DNA of 64,000 bases from the NCBI GenBank assembly GCA_030159075.1, contig BROG01000045.1, forward strand, positions 1,758,501 through 1,822,500, written 5' to 3'. A program made the position numbers and the translations under genes. This DNA is from Atrina japonica. Taxonomy: Eukaryota > Mollusca > Bivalvia > Pterioida > Pinnidae. The notes below the pieces were generated by a model. It saw nothing but the letters and a program-made list of their open reading frames with translations, was not told the origin of the DNA and did not search any database. Shown one piece after another: positions 24,471 through 38,395 of the stretch; position 1 is the first letter of the stretch, and every line of letters starts with the position of its first letter.

Positions 24471-24779
24471 CAAACATGATTCCTGATATTCCTGTGACAG
24501 CATTCTATTAGTAAGTATTTTCCTCTGTAAGTGAAATACTTGTGACTTGACTGATACCTTGATACATTTGTTTTATACTTGTGGAATATATATTTATATA
24601 TGAATAATTTATTATTTTCTGTTTAAAGATGGTTTGAAGTATTCTTCTTTTGCTTTACGCAAGCGTGTGTGTTTGTATGTGGTGTATGTTGATAAAGCTC
24701 TTAAATTACTATAGACGCGGAAAACCAAACTATACTACAGAGTGATAGTTACGGATTTATCTAGGCTGTATATAGTGTT

Positions 24780-25165
24780 ATTATTGTAAAGATTATCCGA
24801 TATATCAGGGCTTTATCACACACGGTCATTTCATATACAGAGGTATACTACTAACTGGCAAGGCAATAAAGCATCACATTTAAAATCAATATTTCTCAAA
24901 TTTACGGTTGGTGTAATGATCATGATTGAAATAACTATGTTTCACTTTTTGAAATGTTGAATTACCTCTTCGATGATAGTTATTATATTGTCTTTACCGA
25001 TTGTGATGAGGAATTTATTTCACCTACTTCATTTGAACTTGAACGTGACTTATGGCAGATGTATCCATTCGACAGGGTATGCTTACTCCTCCATGGCACT
25101 TATTCATCTGTTTGACCAATTTCCACTATATTTGTCTCCTAAATTTCCTAGCGGTTAATGTTGGT
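24780..25165 (+). pseudogene. Decayed RT C-terminal region and tail
   Basis: Shares 'gattatccgatatatcaggg', 'catttcatatacagaggta', 'tgtttcac' and 'gtatgcttactcctccatgg' with the 22.5 kb copy. No open frame remains, and it is older than the 22 kb and 52 kb copies. Confidence 0.7.
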
Positions 25166-26243
25166 ATTTGTGATTTATATGGTATAATGAGATATTCGTG
25201 AAAGGAGACTGAGGCTTCATCAAAAATATCTATCACTTTGAGCGCGTAGAAAAGAGCACGTCTTCAATGATTTTCTAGGTTTCTATTTTTGAAACCAATG
25301 CTTTATCCCATTGACTCATCAAAAGCGATCTTACAAGACAAAAGTAAAAGTACTGATTACAAAATTGATACGATTAGTTTTGGCAAACATAGTTTAATAT
25401 TAATATAAATGTTATATTTCACTTATTAGCCTACAATCTTTAATAAGAATATTTATGTACTATTGTGATATCTAATATTTATAGATGGAAGTGTTCAAGA
25501 TGAGTATTTCATAAGATATATACGTTCACAATACCACAATCTATTTGAAATTAATGCAATGCAAAAACGATGCTGAAGACGACAGCGACAACAACACTAA
25601 TGATGACGATATCACTGCAGCATAACTTCATTTCTCTTTATTAGTTATTTTTCTAGGGTGGAATAGTTGAGTTAATTTCTTTGTCGATTTCCTGAGAGGA
25701 ATAGGTTGCTATTAGTACGCCATTCTCATGTCACACCAGCATCGTGTTCGGAGCACGTTATAGAATACCATTATATTGATGTGTAATCAAGTGTTTATTG
25801 ATGTGCCAATGTCAAAGCGCAGTGACTGGATCAGATGTATTTGTAAAACAGTCTTCCGCTCGTTCACCAATCAAATATCAGCATTCTTATTTAATGCATT
25901 ATTTCACTAATATATAAAACAATCAGACACCTTTAATTTTGCATCCGTATTGATCTATCGAATCGTTAATTCCACATGTCATCTCCTCACTTTATAGATT
26001 TTTGTATTGGTTAATGAAACTGTAAACTAAATCAAAACCTACTTTTAACCGGAGAACAATACTTCACATAAAAATTACACCAGGGAATGTTGATGGCGAA
26101 ACAAACAACTAAGTAAATATCGCTAAAAGGAATTACAATTCCATACTGAAGAGAAATAAGAGCTTTTACATCAATCTATCTGGTGAGTTACATGGTGATG
26201 ACAAAAAAGTCTGGTTTCTAAAACAACTGTTTGCCAACATTTT
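25166..26243. other. Intergenic, nothing recognised
   Basis: No gene, RNA or clear repeat seen. Confidence 0.5.
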
Positions 26244-26674
26244 ATCAAAGTCAGTCACTGCTTAAAGACGGGGTATGTCTTTATTATTTAGATCTCTGCT
26301 GTAAATATACAAATAAAGCATTTCTAAGCGAATGAGAGAGATAGAGAGAGGAAGACCGAGAGAGAGAAAACAAAAAAAAAGAGGAGAGAAAGACTTGAAC
26401 TTGGTCAATCACGGCTGAAAGAAGAGGTATGCCTTTATTAATTAGGTATATGTTGTAAATAATACAAATGAGACATTTCTAAGAGAATGATAGACGGCGG
26501 TAAAGAGAGAGAGACTTGGACTTTGTCAATCACTGCTTAAAGAATTGGTATGTCTTTATTATTGAGGTCGCTGCGGTAAATCATATATAAGGAGAGAGAG
26601 AGAGACAGAGAGAGAGACAGAGAGAGACAGAGAGAGAGAGAGACAGAGAGAGACAGAGAGAGAGACAGACAGAC

Positions 26675-26749
<75 letters not shown>

Positions 26750-26760
26750 GAGAGATTACG
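26244..26760. repeat. Three about 130-150-bp tandem units, each ending in (GA)n
   Basis: Units start at about 26250, 26401 and 26522 with 'gtca(g/a)tcac' ... 'taaag', then 'ggtatg(t/c)ctttatta', then 'ctgt(a)aat', then a GA-rich tract. The last tract (about 26591-26755) is by far the longest and contains regular 'gacagagaga' variants. The microsatellite was duplicated together with its flank and then expanded in one copy. Confidence 0.8.
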
Positions 26761-28221
26761 TTTTGTCGTATAATGAGTACTTCCATATAGTCTGTTGATA
26801 ATCTACGTCAGTGTCAAGAAGCTCAGTTCCAAGCGCCTACTGAGTCTGTCATTAGTGTCAAAAGTAATCGTCTAGTCTCTCGTTATTTTCTCTCCAAATT
26901 ACTTCAAGACGAAACATATACGGAGAATATTGATTATAGAAGACATGGCTTATACGTTTTATGACATCATTTCCTATATATCGTTATGTACTGGGAAGAA
27001 ACTGTAACACAACGTCTATATAATCTGTGTTTTGCTATACCTGGTGAAATAGTGATACCATGAGTTAGGAAAATTGTGTGGAAAAACAGAAATTAGATGG
27101 AAGTCGTTTAATATATGCGATACCATTTTGGCATTGACTGTTGGTATCCCGGCACTTCTTTCTAGAGTAAGGAAACAAATTTATACTGATCATATCCGGA
27201 AATAAAAAGAAATATGTAGATATAAAAAATCAGATAAAGAACAAACAGACAAAGCAAATCAAATTATCAGCAATAGAAATAAAAAAGATTAAACATAAAT
27301 ATCACCGTGTCACGTGTATCAGATCCTTTAGACAATATACAAATACAATAAAAGTTAACAAATATAGACGTTTGTAAAATCTAGAGGTGAGGTGAGCAGG
27401 TGCCACGGAGTAGTAAGCATTCATTTATCAGTTAGCAGTCATTTATGTAATGAGTCAACAGTCTGGATAAAAAACATATACGGACACACGATAGGTAGAA
27501 ATCACAAACACAAAACCAAAAGAATAATAATGCCTAACTGAAACAAACTTTGAACAGAACAAAGATTAAAATATGTCATATAAAATCATGCAAATCAATA
27601 CTTAGATATCATTGTGCGCGAGAACAGCCATAGTAACAGGTGAATAGTAGTAAAGTTACAATCATTATAAAGTGTTTTAACGATCATTTTGTAATTTATT
27701 CACCTGTCAGTCAACCAGTATTAGAATACACTTTTTACCTTGAATTCTTTTGTTACTTACACCTTCCCTTTTTGTTTCATGGATTTAAATGTTAGTTAAA
27801 CTTTGTTATGGTTTTATCTATTCTATTATCATTGTTGTTGTTATTGTTGTTGTTGTTGTTGTTATCATTTGTCGTCCTGGTGACAGTAGCAAGAAGAGCG
27901 TAAATATGAGGTCACATACATTACCAAAATGTCCCTTTTACTGTTGAACTGTTGTTTCAAACATTGGTTCTTCTCCTCCTTTTTAGTTAATCAATGGCCA
28001 CCGCGTAAAATCTTTAATAATCAAAGTCATGTAGCTCTGTACATCACCATCAATTTTCCTTATACACTCGCCATTCATCACTTACCATATCCGGGTTCAT
28101 GATCTTTTTACTTAATTTGGCAAATGATCAAGATGTCTTACTGTAGAGATCGTGTCAACTCTTTTTTATATTGTGGCTTTGTGTTTATGTGTTGTGATAT
28201 CATTTCTGTACTTTAAAACAT
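26761..28221. other. Intergenic with small repeat traces
   Basis: 27375-27440 holds a short minus-strand retroelement-tail remnant ('aggtgccacggagtagtaag'). 27834-27862 is an imperfect (GTT)n. No gene seen. Confidence 0.45.
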
Positions 28222-28574
28222 TAAAGGGGCATTAGCTGTGTTTTTTTAATTTGTGTACCCTTTTTACTACTTAGATTGATATACAATAACAAAAAGAAGA
28301 TATACACAGGCATCACGGTTTTTAATTTCCTAAATATTTTGTGAAAACTGCTTGAGAAACCCAGGTTTTTCACTTTTTCAGTTGCACTTCATTAGCTCAA
28401 CTTTACTATCTGTGTATGAATTACACACTGGACCTGCCTTTCTTCACATTAGTATATAGAATGAAAATTTGTATGCTCGGGAGTAGCTATTTTTTGTTAT
28501 CGTACATCAAATACAAGTGGTAAAAGTAGAAAAAAATCGAAATACACAGCTGTTAGTTGAGCTATTGCCCCTTT
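28222..28574 (-). mobile_element. Long-inverted-repeat MITE, copy 2
   Basis: Ends are 'aaaggggcattagctgtg' and 'gagctattgcccctttgg'. The centre reads 'gcttgagaaacccaggttt', the opposite orientation to the 15.5 kb copy. The arms include 'aacaaaaagaagatatacac' and 'aggcat'. Confidence 0.8.
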
Positions 28575-28989
<415 letters not shown>

Positions 28990-29119
28990 CGAGGGTTAAA
29001 CATATAATTGATCTGGAGACTATAGATATGTGTAATAAAATAAACAATGAAATGTTATGGTTTGTTTGTATGTGTTTGTATTTTTGCTTTTTTCTTGTTT
29101 TCCACTATCTTTTCCTCTT

Positions 29120-29262
29120 TATTAGTATGAGTGAGCCCTGAGTGTTTGTGAGGTAGAGTGAATGGAAGGCTAGTACTAGTCAGCCGAAAAACTCCATACC
29201 CCTAGCCAGGTGGGTCTGTAGGAGTTATGTCAAATCCTGGCTATACAAAGCTGAATAAAGTG

Positions 29263-29293
<31 letters not shown>
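29120..29293 (+). mobile_element. Retroposed 3' end with poly(A) tail
   Basis: AATAAA at 29254-29259 is followed after three bases by 31 consecutive A (29263-29293). A genomic poly(A) this close to a signal indicates reverse transcription of an mRNA-like transcript, either a processed pseudogene tail or a LINE end. The upstream GC-richer segment ('ccctagccaggtgggtctgt') has no recognised coding frame. The 5' limit is a guess. Confidence 0.55.
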
Positions 29294-29294
<1 letters not shown>

Positions 29295-29302
29295 AATCAT
29301 CG

Positions 29303-30320
29303 TTGAGATATCTGTAATATTATCATGTGTACTATAAGACTTGTGAGCCTTGATATATCTGTAATATTATCATGTATACTATGGACTACGAGCCTTGAGA
29401 TATTTGTAATATTATCATGTGTACTATGGGACTACCAGCCTTGATATATCTGTGATATTATCACGTGTATTATGGGACTGTGAGCCTTTAGATATTTGTA
29501 ATATAATCATGTGTACTACGGGACTACGCGCCTTGAGATATCTGTGATATTATCACGTGTACTATGGGAATGTGAGCCTTGAGATATATGTACTACCATC
29601 ATGTGTACTATAGGACTTGTGGACCTTGAGATATCTGTAATATCATCGCGTGTACTATGGGTCTAAATTGCTTGTGATCCTTGATATATCTGTAATTTCA
29701 TCGTGTGTACTATGGGACTTGTGATCCTTGAGATATCTGTAATATCATCGCGTGTACTATGGGTCTAAATTGCTTGTGATCCTTGATATATCTGTAATAT
29801 CATCGTGTGTACTATGGGACTTGTGATCCTTGAGATATCTGTAATATCATCGCGTGTACTATGGGTCTAAATTGCTTGTGATCCTTGATATATCTGTAAT
29901 ATCATCGTGTGTACTATGGGACTTGTGATCCTTGAGATATCTGTAATATCATCGCGTGTACTATGGGACTTGTGATCCTTGAAATATCTGTAATATCATC
30001 GCGTGTACTATGGACTTAGGACTTGTAGACCTTGAGATATCTGTAATATCATCGCGTGTACTATGGGACTAAATTGCTTGTGATCCTTGATATATCTGTA
30101 ATATCATCGTGTGTACTATGGGACTTGTGATCCTTGAAATATCTGTAATATTATCGCGTGTACTATGGGACTTGTGATCCTTGAAATATCTGTAATATTA
30201 TCGCGTGTACTATGGGACTTGTGATCCTTGAAATATCTGTAATATTATCGCGTGTACTATGGGACTTGTGACCCTTGAGATATCTGTAATATTATCGCGT
30301 GTACTATGGGACTGTGAGCC
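29303..30320. repeat. 47-bp satellite-like array, about 21 units
   Basis: The unit contains 'gatatctgtaatatcatcgc', 'gtgtactatgggacttgtga' and 'tcctt'; a spacing of 47 bp was counted between 'gcgtgtac' at 29954 and 30001. Between about 29640 and 29950, pairs of units alternate a 'gggtctaaattgcttg' variant with the standard form, giving a higher-order repeat of about 100 bp. Confidence 0.85.
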
Positions 30321-30831
30321 AACTGATATCCTTATCACTGTCACTCATGTATATCTAAACAGTATGTTATCCTTTTTTAGACTAGTGTATTTAAGTCGAT
30401 GGGTTTCATTTATATCTTTATGCACGTAATATTACTACTCATTACCATAAAGTACTTTTTGCAAACATGATGCAGTTTTCGTCATAAAACTTATTCATTG
30501 AGGTTATTTAACGCGTCATTCCTGCAGTGACACCGGAACTCGGGTGAAGTCTCATCTTTAAAAACCCATGACTTTTTCTTCATATACCAAACGTTTTCGA
30601 GGGAACTTTCATAACCATTGTTAGTATTTGACCTATTCCAGTCCGTATTTGTCCACCAATCGAAAACTTTTACATTTCGAATTTAGACTGAAACATGACA
30701 TGACAACGTGACAACATGACCACTATGGTAGTCATCTTGATAGAAGCCTTTTAAGAAACTAAACTGAAATAATTTCATTGAGACTACACAGAATTTTCAG
30801 TGAACAAAGTTATATTGGTTTTTTGTCGGTT
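30321..30831. other. Intergenic, nothing recognised
   Basis: No feature seen. Confidence 0.45.
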
Positions 30832-31173
30832 TATAGGGACATTAGTTGTGCTTACCGAAAACAATTACTTTGATTTTTTCTTCTTTTACTATTTGTACAT
30901 AATGTACAATAACAAATAAGAGCTATACACAGGCATAAAAATTTGATATTCCTATATAGTTTGTAAAAAGGGTCAGGTCCAGTTTGGTATGCATATAAAC
31001 ATAGTAAGGTTGAGTTAATAAAGTGCCAAACCTGGGTTTCTCAAGTAATTTTTACGAAATATATAGGAATTTAAGAATTTTTATGCCTGTGTATATTCTC
31101 TTTTTTTTTGTTATTTTAGATGAATCTAAAAAGGGAAAACAATTTTTAAAATAAACATAGCTAATGCCCCTTA
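30832..31173 (+). mobile_element. Long-inverted-repeat MITE, copy 3
   Basis: Left end 'agggacattagttgtgc', right end 'aacatagctaatgcccct'. The centre 'gtgccaaacctgggtttctc' is in the same orientation as the 15.5 kb copy. The arms carry 'acaataacaaataagagc' and 'tacacaggcataaaaattt', matched by 'aatttttatgcctgtgta' on the other side. Confidence 0.85.
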
Positions 31174-31399
31174 AATCAAGGTATTCTTATATTTCATGTA
31201 TTTAATATAACAATACATTTAACAATTTTACAAATACAGCCAAAATTTTCCACGATGCATTGTCAATACTATTAAAATCGTGAATGAAACCCAGAACGAG
31301 CTGTCTATCAATTGCTTCATTATCGACAACCTTTTTTCAGCGAAAGCGGTGCTCGCAAAGCATTAAACTCATATTCTACATAAGAATAAAATAAACTCG

Positions 31400-32000
31400 A
31401 TACTAAAAGATGCTGGAATTTCCTAGATGCATTATACATTGTATATGTAATATGTTTTTAGACCAGGTCTTTCAGGAAAGCATTGGCATTCCCATGAGAA
31501 CCAGTTGTGCTAACCGTCTTTTTACCATTCTCATATGAAGCAGATTTAATTCAGACGCTTCTGAATAAAAAGAGGAAACACACTAGTTGTGACCTTTAAT
31601 TTGACGTTGAGATATTCCTACAAAGTTTTGTTAATAATGACAATTTTCATATTAATTTGAATACGATATATCCCAGTGGACTAGAATCTGTAGAAACCGC
31701 AAATTCAAGCATATTGGCTTCCAACCGGGACATTTATTACCACAGATACTGTCGGAAAATTAAAATTAAAATCATAATTTGAAATGTGATGATTTAGGAT
31801 TTCCTATCGTCAATTTTCCACATTTCAGTAATAATATCTCTTTTCTGTCAGCATATAGTGTTATATCTCCCAGATGATATTAGATACCAGACCTTGTTCA
31901 GCATATGATCGTTTCATATACAGAGGCAAATTATTTACTAATAAGATATTATCACAGGTATATGATAAATTGTGTTTCAACATATTTTGCCAATGCATTT
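31400..32000 (+). pseudogene. Decayed reverse transcriptase copy
   Basis: Aligns by eye with 51830-52400: 'tgctggaatttc', 'aggcattcc'-type GIP motif region, 'aataatgacaattttcata', 'cgatatatcccag' and 'catttcatatacagaggc'. There are many stops, and the position of the catalytic YIDD no longer encodes it. This is an old, dead insertion. Confidence 0.65.
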
Positions 32001-32039
32001 ATTGCCGATTTATTTATACTAAAGTGATATTTCACTCAG

Positions 32040-32260
32040 ATACCACCATTTAAATTCTAAACTAAAAAATTCAAAGCCAAAGCTAAGATATTCATGTTTA
32101 TGGTGGGTCCTCTTAAACGGGTTTGGCAATCATTTAATTTTATTATTTGGCCTTGTATGATATCACTTTTTCTATCGGAAATAGATTTATATAAGAATCG
32201 AGCTCAAATGATGAAGTCCACTGTCTTGGGCATTTCTTTGACGTCTATTGTAAACTCTAA
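32040..32260 (-). pseudogene. Dispersed receptor-phosphatase-like gene fragment, copy 4
   Basis: Carries 'ccaaagctaagatattcatg', 'tttggccttgtatgat' and 'gagctcaaatgatgaagt' in minus orientation. It directly follows the decayed RT at 31400-32000. Confidence 0.6.
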
Positions 32261-33439
32261 TTTTGTTATTGTTAATAATATTTGTTTCAATTTATGTTTT
32301 ACAAACTGAAATGAGGGTCGGTGGTATTTTTCCTGGTGTTTTTTAACCGGAATTCTGTTCTACTATTCGCGCTAACTCTTTTTGTCCTATTCTTTTTTTT
32401 TAATCTAATTTTGATTTTTCATCTTTATTATGTGATTGTTGTTATTTCGTAGGTTCTTTTCCACCGTAATTTGTACAGTAAAATGCATTCACGTGTTATT
32501 CAAAGCGTTAGGTTTGAACGTCATTATCTTTTGACGTGCAAAGTTATTTAAAAAAATATAATATTAATCATTTTTATGTTTCTTTGTCAGTTCATTATCA
32601 AACCTTTTAAACTTTTAAAAACATACCAATGCTTTTTTCACCTCTACTTTATATTCAATACATCTAAGAAGGCAAAGGTTCATGTCTGGAATATCCCGGT
32701 GTCACCAAATAAGAATTTCTGAAATCATAAACAAAATTAAATGTTTTCAAAAAGAAAACTATTTAAATGGATAATAGCTATGGTTTTTACCGAACTAAAA
32801 TATGGATACTATGAATATAACAATTTCGGATTTCTTTTCCGTAGGTATTTAAAAAAATTGATGCATTAAACTCGAAATTAATGACTGTCTGGTAGACAGA
32901 AATTGAGAGTTAAGACCGCCCATATTCATATGACCTATGCTTACCCTTTGCCGGCACTACTCATTGCGCAGCCGCCAATTGTTTACAATAGAGAGAATGT
33001 CAGATAGAGGTGATAGACGTGATACAAATCATACTCTTATAGGTTTTGATAGAAAGGGGAATGGAACAGATGCTAAGGCCAAATATCACTAGTCTAGAAA
33101 AAATAATGGAGACGAATGCGATCGCCGTGTTACGCTTGCAAATTAACGCCATTTACCTATCTGGGTAATTTCAGAGGTTAAATCGCCAAATCTCGGAGCA
33201 AACACGATGCATAATTAATAGGATTACCAGTAACATAACCTTTCATTATTTAGGGATTATTAACACTTCTACGATTTTATAACCTTTTTATCGGCATTGA
33301 TGTGATGTATTTCATTCATTTTAACAACTTTTTATCTTTCTCATTTGTCAAAGAAAGGAAACGTGATGAAATGTCTGGCTTTCCCTACTGACCTATCATA
33401 CACAACATGACATGATGATGATTTATTGCAAAAAGTAAT
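32261..33439. other. Intergenic, nothing recognised
   Basis: No gene or clear repeat seen. Confidence 0.5.
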
Positions 33440-35110
33440 GTATTATTATGGTATATACTACGGAAGCGTATTAGAGACACCTTAATTTTTGGTATCTCGT
33501 TTTGTCAACTTTAAAGTATGCTTTTCCAACTTTTTTCTTCGAATTTCCAACTTTTTCTTATTGTTTTATTAATTTTAAAGTTGACTTTTCCACCTTTTTT
33601 TTAATTTTCAGCTTTAAAACTGTCTTTTACAACATTTTTCTCGTTTTGCCAACTTTAAGGTTGGCTTTTCCAACTGTTTTCTTCGAATTTCCAGCTTTTA
33701 AGTTGGCTTTTTCAACTTTTTTCTCAGAATTTTCAACATTTTTGTTTTTTTGCCAACTTTAAAGTTGACTTTCCCAACATTTTTCTTCGAATTTCTAACT
33801 TTAAAGTTGGCTTTTCCAACTTTTTACTCGGCTTTCCAACCTTTGTCTTGGAATTACCGACTTTATTGTTGGCTTTTCTAACATTTTTCTTGGGATTTCC
33901 AAATTTGTACGAGTTAAATCGTAGGCATTCCTACCAAAAACAATATGTATCAACGACACAAAGATATAATGGAGCATTCAGCTTATGTCTGCTGACATTC
34001 CCTTTGTTTTCAGTGTTAATTAGTTTGTCAATAGAGTATTTCTGAAGAATAAAGATGCCACAGTTTAGTGTCTGCAAGCCAAAAATAACCTTTCATGCCT
34101 TTTAAAATAATAATACAAAAATTCCAGGGAGCATACCCCCTAACATTTATTCCATATGCATTATGTTTGCTGAAATAATCTTCTTTTGAGATGTATAATC
34201 AATATGATATATTAGCAGTTGGAGGCATAGTTTAATTTCTGGGTGCTGATAAAACCACTAAAAGATGCATATTAATTAATCTCATGCCCAGTAACCGAGT
34301 TTTGAATTAGTATGAATTTATATTAATCCCTTGAACATGTCTATATCTGCCACTACGTTATTCCACGATCTTGATCATAAAGGCAAATAAACTGAAAAAA
34401 CCTGTCCCTAAAAAGATTAAAATTAAATTCTGTCTTGTGACGTACTAAAAATAAATAATCTGATTTGACAAAATTTGCAATGCTCTCCCAACAAAGTTGT
34501 CCCTAATGTTATATAATATTTTGAGCAACATATAATGTAAGAATCATTTCCAACAGGAACAGAAACTTAAAATGCATCAATTAAAAAAAAAAACTACGGT
34601 GTTAAATAATTCGTTATGTTCCAAATGTTTAATTTTATTTGTATCAATGCAACATTTCACCAAATATATGCCCAATGTCTGGTAATAAGAGTCACTACCA
34701 TAGCCTCTCAGGGTAGTTTTGATGTAGATGTGTCATCATTTTCCTTTGACCTCCACCATTTTAGCGAAGAATCACCTGATTGCTAGTCAGTAATTGTACC
34801 GTTTCAGGATCTTTTACACGGTGTCCTAAAATTAAAAACTACGTTATAGATATTCAAATTTATTCAATACACACTGTCTGGGTGCATGTAGGCCATATTT
34901 ATATTAATCTTGACAAGTCTAGAAAAAGTTGCAAAAGCCAACTTTAAAGTTGGAAATCCCTCCAAAAAGGTTTGGAAAAACCAACTTTAAAGTTGGAAAT
35001 TCCAAGAAAAATAGTTGGAAAAGCCAATTTTCTATTTGGCAAAACGAGAAATAAAAATAACTTAATGTACCCCTAATATGCTTCCGTAATATACATGGTA
35101 TATATATGGT
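33440..35110. mobile_element. Foldback-like element with subrepeat-built inverted arms
   Basis: The outer ends pair as an imperfect inverted repeat: 'actacggaagcgtattag' near 33457 against 'ctaatatgcttccgtaat' near 35073. Inside the left arm (about 33500-33905) variants of 'tttccaactttaaagttggc' alternate with 'ttttcttcgaatt'. The shorter right arm (about 34925-35045) holds the same units in reverse complement, next to 'aaaacgagaa' facing the left 'tctcgtttt'. The core 'ccaactttaaagttgg' is itself a perfect 16-bp palindrome. The roughly 1 kb middle (33910-34920) has no recognisable gene. Long arms made of short subrepeats are the hallmark of foldback transposons. The label is inference. Confidence 0.65.
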
Positions 35111-35174
35111 TATCTATAAAGCTTAATCTTCTTAATAACAATTCAAATCCAACCATTACTGTAAAAGGGTTTTA

Positions 35175-35345
35175 ATGTTGTTATGGCTGTGGTCAGTTTT
35201 TAATGGTGAAATCTTATCACCATTTACCCGAGAAGAGACCACGGGACTTCTGCAAGTAAACTGACAACTTTCTCTAAAAAAGTCGGCTTAAGTTCCAGAG
35301 AGACTCGAACCTGCGCTGACCAGAAGTAAGAGACTTCGAAGGCCC
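35175..35345 (-). mobile_element. tRNA-derived SINE, minus strand
   Basis: Same family as 49 kb: 'gtcagtttttaatggtg', 'gagaagagaccacgg', 'cttctgcaagtaaactgaca' and 'gcgctgaccagaagtaagag'. The head beyond 35345 is lost. It is followed at 35385-35430 by a small plus-strand retroelement-tail remnant. Confidence 0.75.
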
Positions 35346-35430
35346 CTAGCCTCACAGGATATGTGACTGATAGACATAGAATGTTTAAACCTCCAGAGCA
35401 CCTGATCCTACCTCTGGATTTCCCGGCCGC

Positions 35431-36505
<1,075 letters not shown>

Positions 36506-36762
36506 CGGGAAAAAGTAACTCTGTAACGTAAAAATTGTATTAAATGAACACCGCACAATATTTTATATCGAATGGATCCCTACACACTATAGCAATTAAT
36601 GTCGCATTTGCACATGCAATTTTTGCTTTATTGAGATTGGTCTCTTTGCACACTTTTCACGCCCAGCATTTTCCGGCACCAATTGTTACCGGCAACTGTT
36701 GAGTCATTCTTTGGAAAGCTAGTGAACAGAAAAGCAGTTGTTTTTTTGTTGTTTTTTTTTTC

Positions 36763-36795
36763 GTTTGTTTGTTTGTTTGTTTGTTTGTTTTTTTG
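36763..36795. repeat. (GTTT)n microsatellite
   Basis: Seven to eight GTTT units next to T-runs. Confidence 0.9.
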
Positions 36796-36824
36796 TTGGA
36801 AGTGGTCCTAAACCAGATGCCCAG

Positions 36825-37320
36825 GCTGAATGAAAATGAGAGCCTTCGCGCGGAATGATGCAAGCTGGTATGCTGAATGGTGCAGTTGCTACACGATTTG
36901 GCTTGTGGAAATGATCTCAACAATTTGGTAATGTCAGAGACCGATTGCAGGTCGTCACCGCAAGGCATCACGACAACAGAACAATCAAATCCGACTGCTG
37001 CACCTCCGGAGTAGTGTCCAGTGCAGACTATTCCTAGATTATGTGCCATTAGCCCCAGAAAATACGGAACCAATTATATGAATGGCGTATCCTAACAGGA
37101 TGTCCGACTGTCCGTCCAGTTTTGCTAACACGTCGTCGTGTAGCCCGTTTAGCTTGGTGTAGAAGACATTTGCGAGACTGGGCGGATATTCTGTACACAG
37201 ATTTCTCCAGGTTTTATTTGGACGACAGCGACGGTTGTTCAAGAGTCTATCGTCGCGTTGGAGAGCGTTTTAATGATGCTTGTGTTGTGGAGCGAGTTAC
37301 ATTTCTTATCAAATCTTTTT
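36825..37320 (+). pseudogene. Tc1/mariner-type transposase relic
   Basis: Plus-strand conceptual translation, in shifting frames, shows an N-terminal helix-turn-helix-like start ('GMMQAGMLNGAVATRFGL'), a middle 'RDRLQVVTARHHDNRTI', and then 'RRRVARLAWCRRHLRDWA' followed by 'ILYTDFSRF' and 'VYRRVGERFNDACVV'. In Tc1-like transposases the last block carries the second catalytic Asp in a TDESRF-like motif. The Asp is kept here but the next residue is changed to Phe. Several indels and stops make it non-functional. The third catalytic residue region and the terminal repeats were not found. Confidence 0.8.
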
Positions 37321-38395
37321 TGCAAATGCTCAACTGCTAATTTGATGTAATGTGTTCCAAATTTGTAGGGCTCCTTTAAAACATTCTCTTATCTTTTTAT
37401 TTTCAAAGAAACAATCAGTGTTTGAGGTCTTTGTACCTCAACATAGAATGATAAAAAAGGCAATTATCAGCATATTCATTTAATGAAACATACAAAGCTC
37501 ACCTGTTCCGAAATTAGTCATAGAATATGTTTACTGTTTCATCTACGATATCAAATGTAAACTTGTTAACATTGGCCATGTATAACACGAAAATTGGTCA
37601 GCAGGGGATGCTAATTCCATGGCACCTGTTCCCACCTGTGACTTATATCCAGTTATTGTCCGTGTTTGTCCCACATCAACGATATCTGTTTGCGTGTTGT
37701 TTCTTTTCTCTAAGTAAACATGAAAAGCAGATACTCGAAACTCAAAGTTGGATGTAATACCTGTCTCAACATGAAGAACAATTACAAATTTACATGAACG
37801 TGTATGGAAATACGAATTTATGATATGGAACAATTATTAAGCGCAAAAATCAGAACCAGATTCACGGTAACTTTAAATCATTTTAATGTGGACGGGCCTA
37901 CTTTTAATTCATATTTAGCAAAAAATTCCAGAGACCGATAAAGCAACATATTAATGGAGGAAGTGTAACAAATCTCAATGAAAATCAAGGAATGATAAGA
38001 CTATATCTATAAATTGACTTAATGATTTTGGCGTCATGTACGCTCTAACATGACGCCAGACAATAATCAGTCGTATCTGTCGTTCCGTAAATACTTCATT
38101 TTGAGGTTAAACAAACCAAAATGACATATAGCAAGTATAAGATTGTTAGGCTGATGTGCCCCTGATGTGGACTGTAAGTGACGTAAACATGTAGATAATA
38201 CAATAATTGGACAGCCTGTTTTAGTTTCATTTCAATTTATCCAATCAGATATCCAGAAATCTTCATTTTGTACATCTGACATCAGGATGTACTTTTATTT
38301 TTCATGTCGATAGAATTGTCAGGATAGTCAGCAGTACCAGAGAAAGAAAGAAATCAATGATACTGATGTTGAATATTTAAAATTATAGTTTGACA
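37321..38395. other. Intergenic with a retroelement-tail remnant
   Basis: 37595-37690 (+) carries 'caggggatgctaattccatg', 'gcacctgttcccacc' and 'gtccgtgtttgtcc' from the RT-element tail. Nothing else recognised. Confidence 0.5.

Noticed and set aside
26559..26786. Ser-Leu repeat protein on the minus strand
   Set aside because: Translation of the (GA)n microsatellite.
29303..30320. CRISPR-like array
   Set aside because: Units are contiguous with no unique spacers, there are no cas genes, and the window is eukaryotic. The same applies to the arrays at 58.2 and 62.5 kb.
33502..33762. 86-residue Phe-rich protein
   Set aside because: Lies entirely within the subrepeat arm of the foldback-like element.
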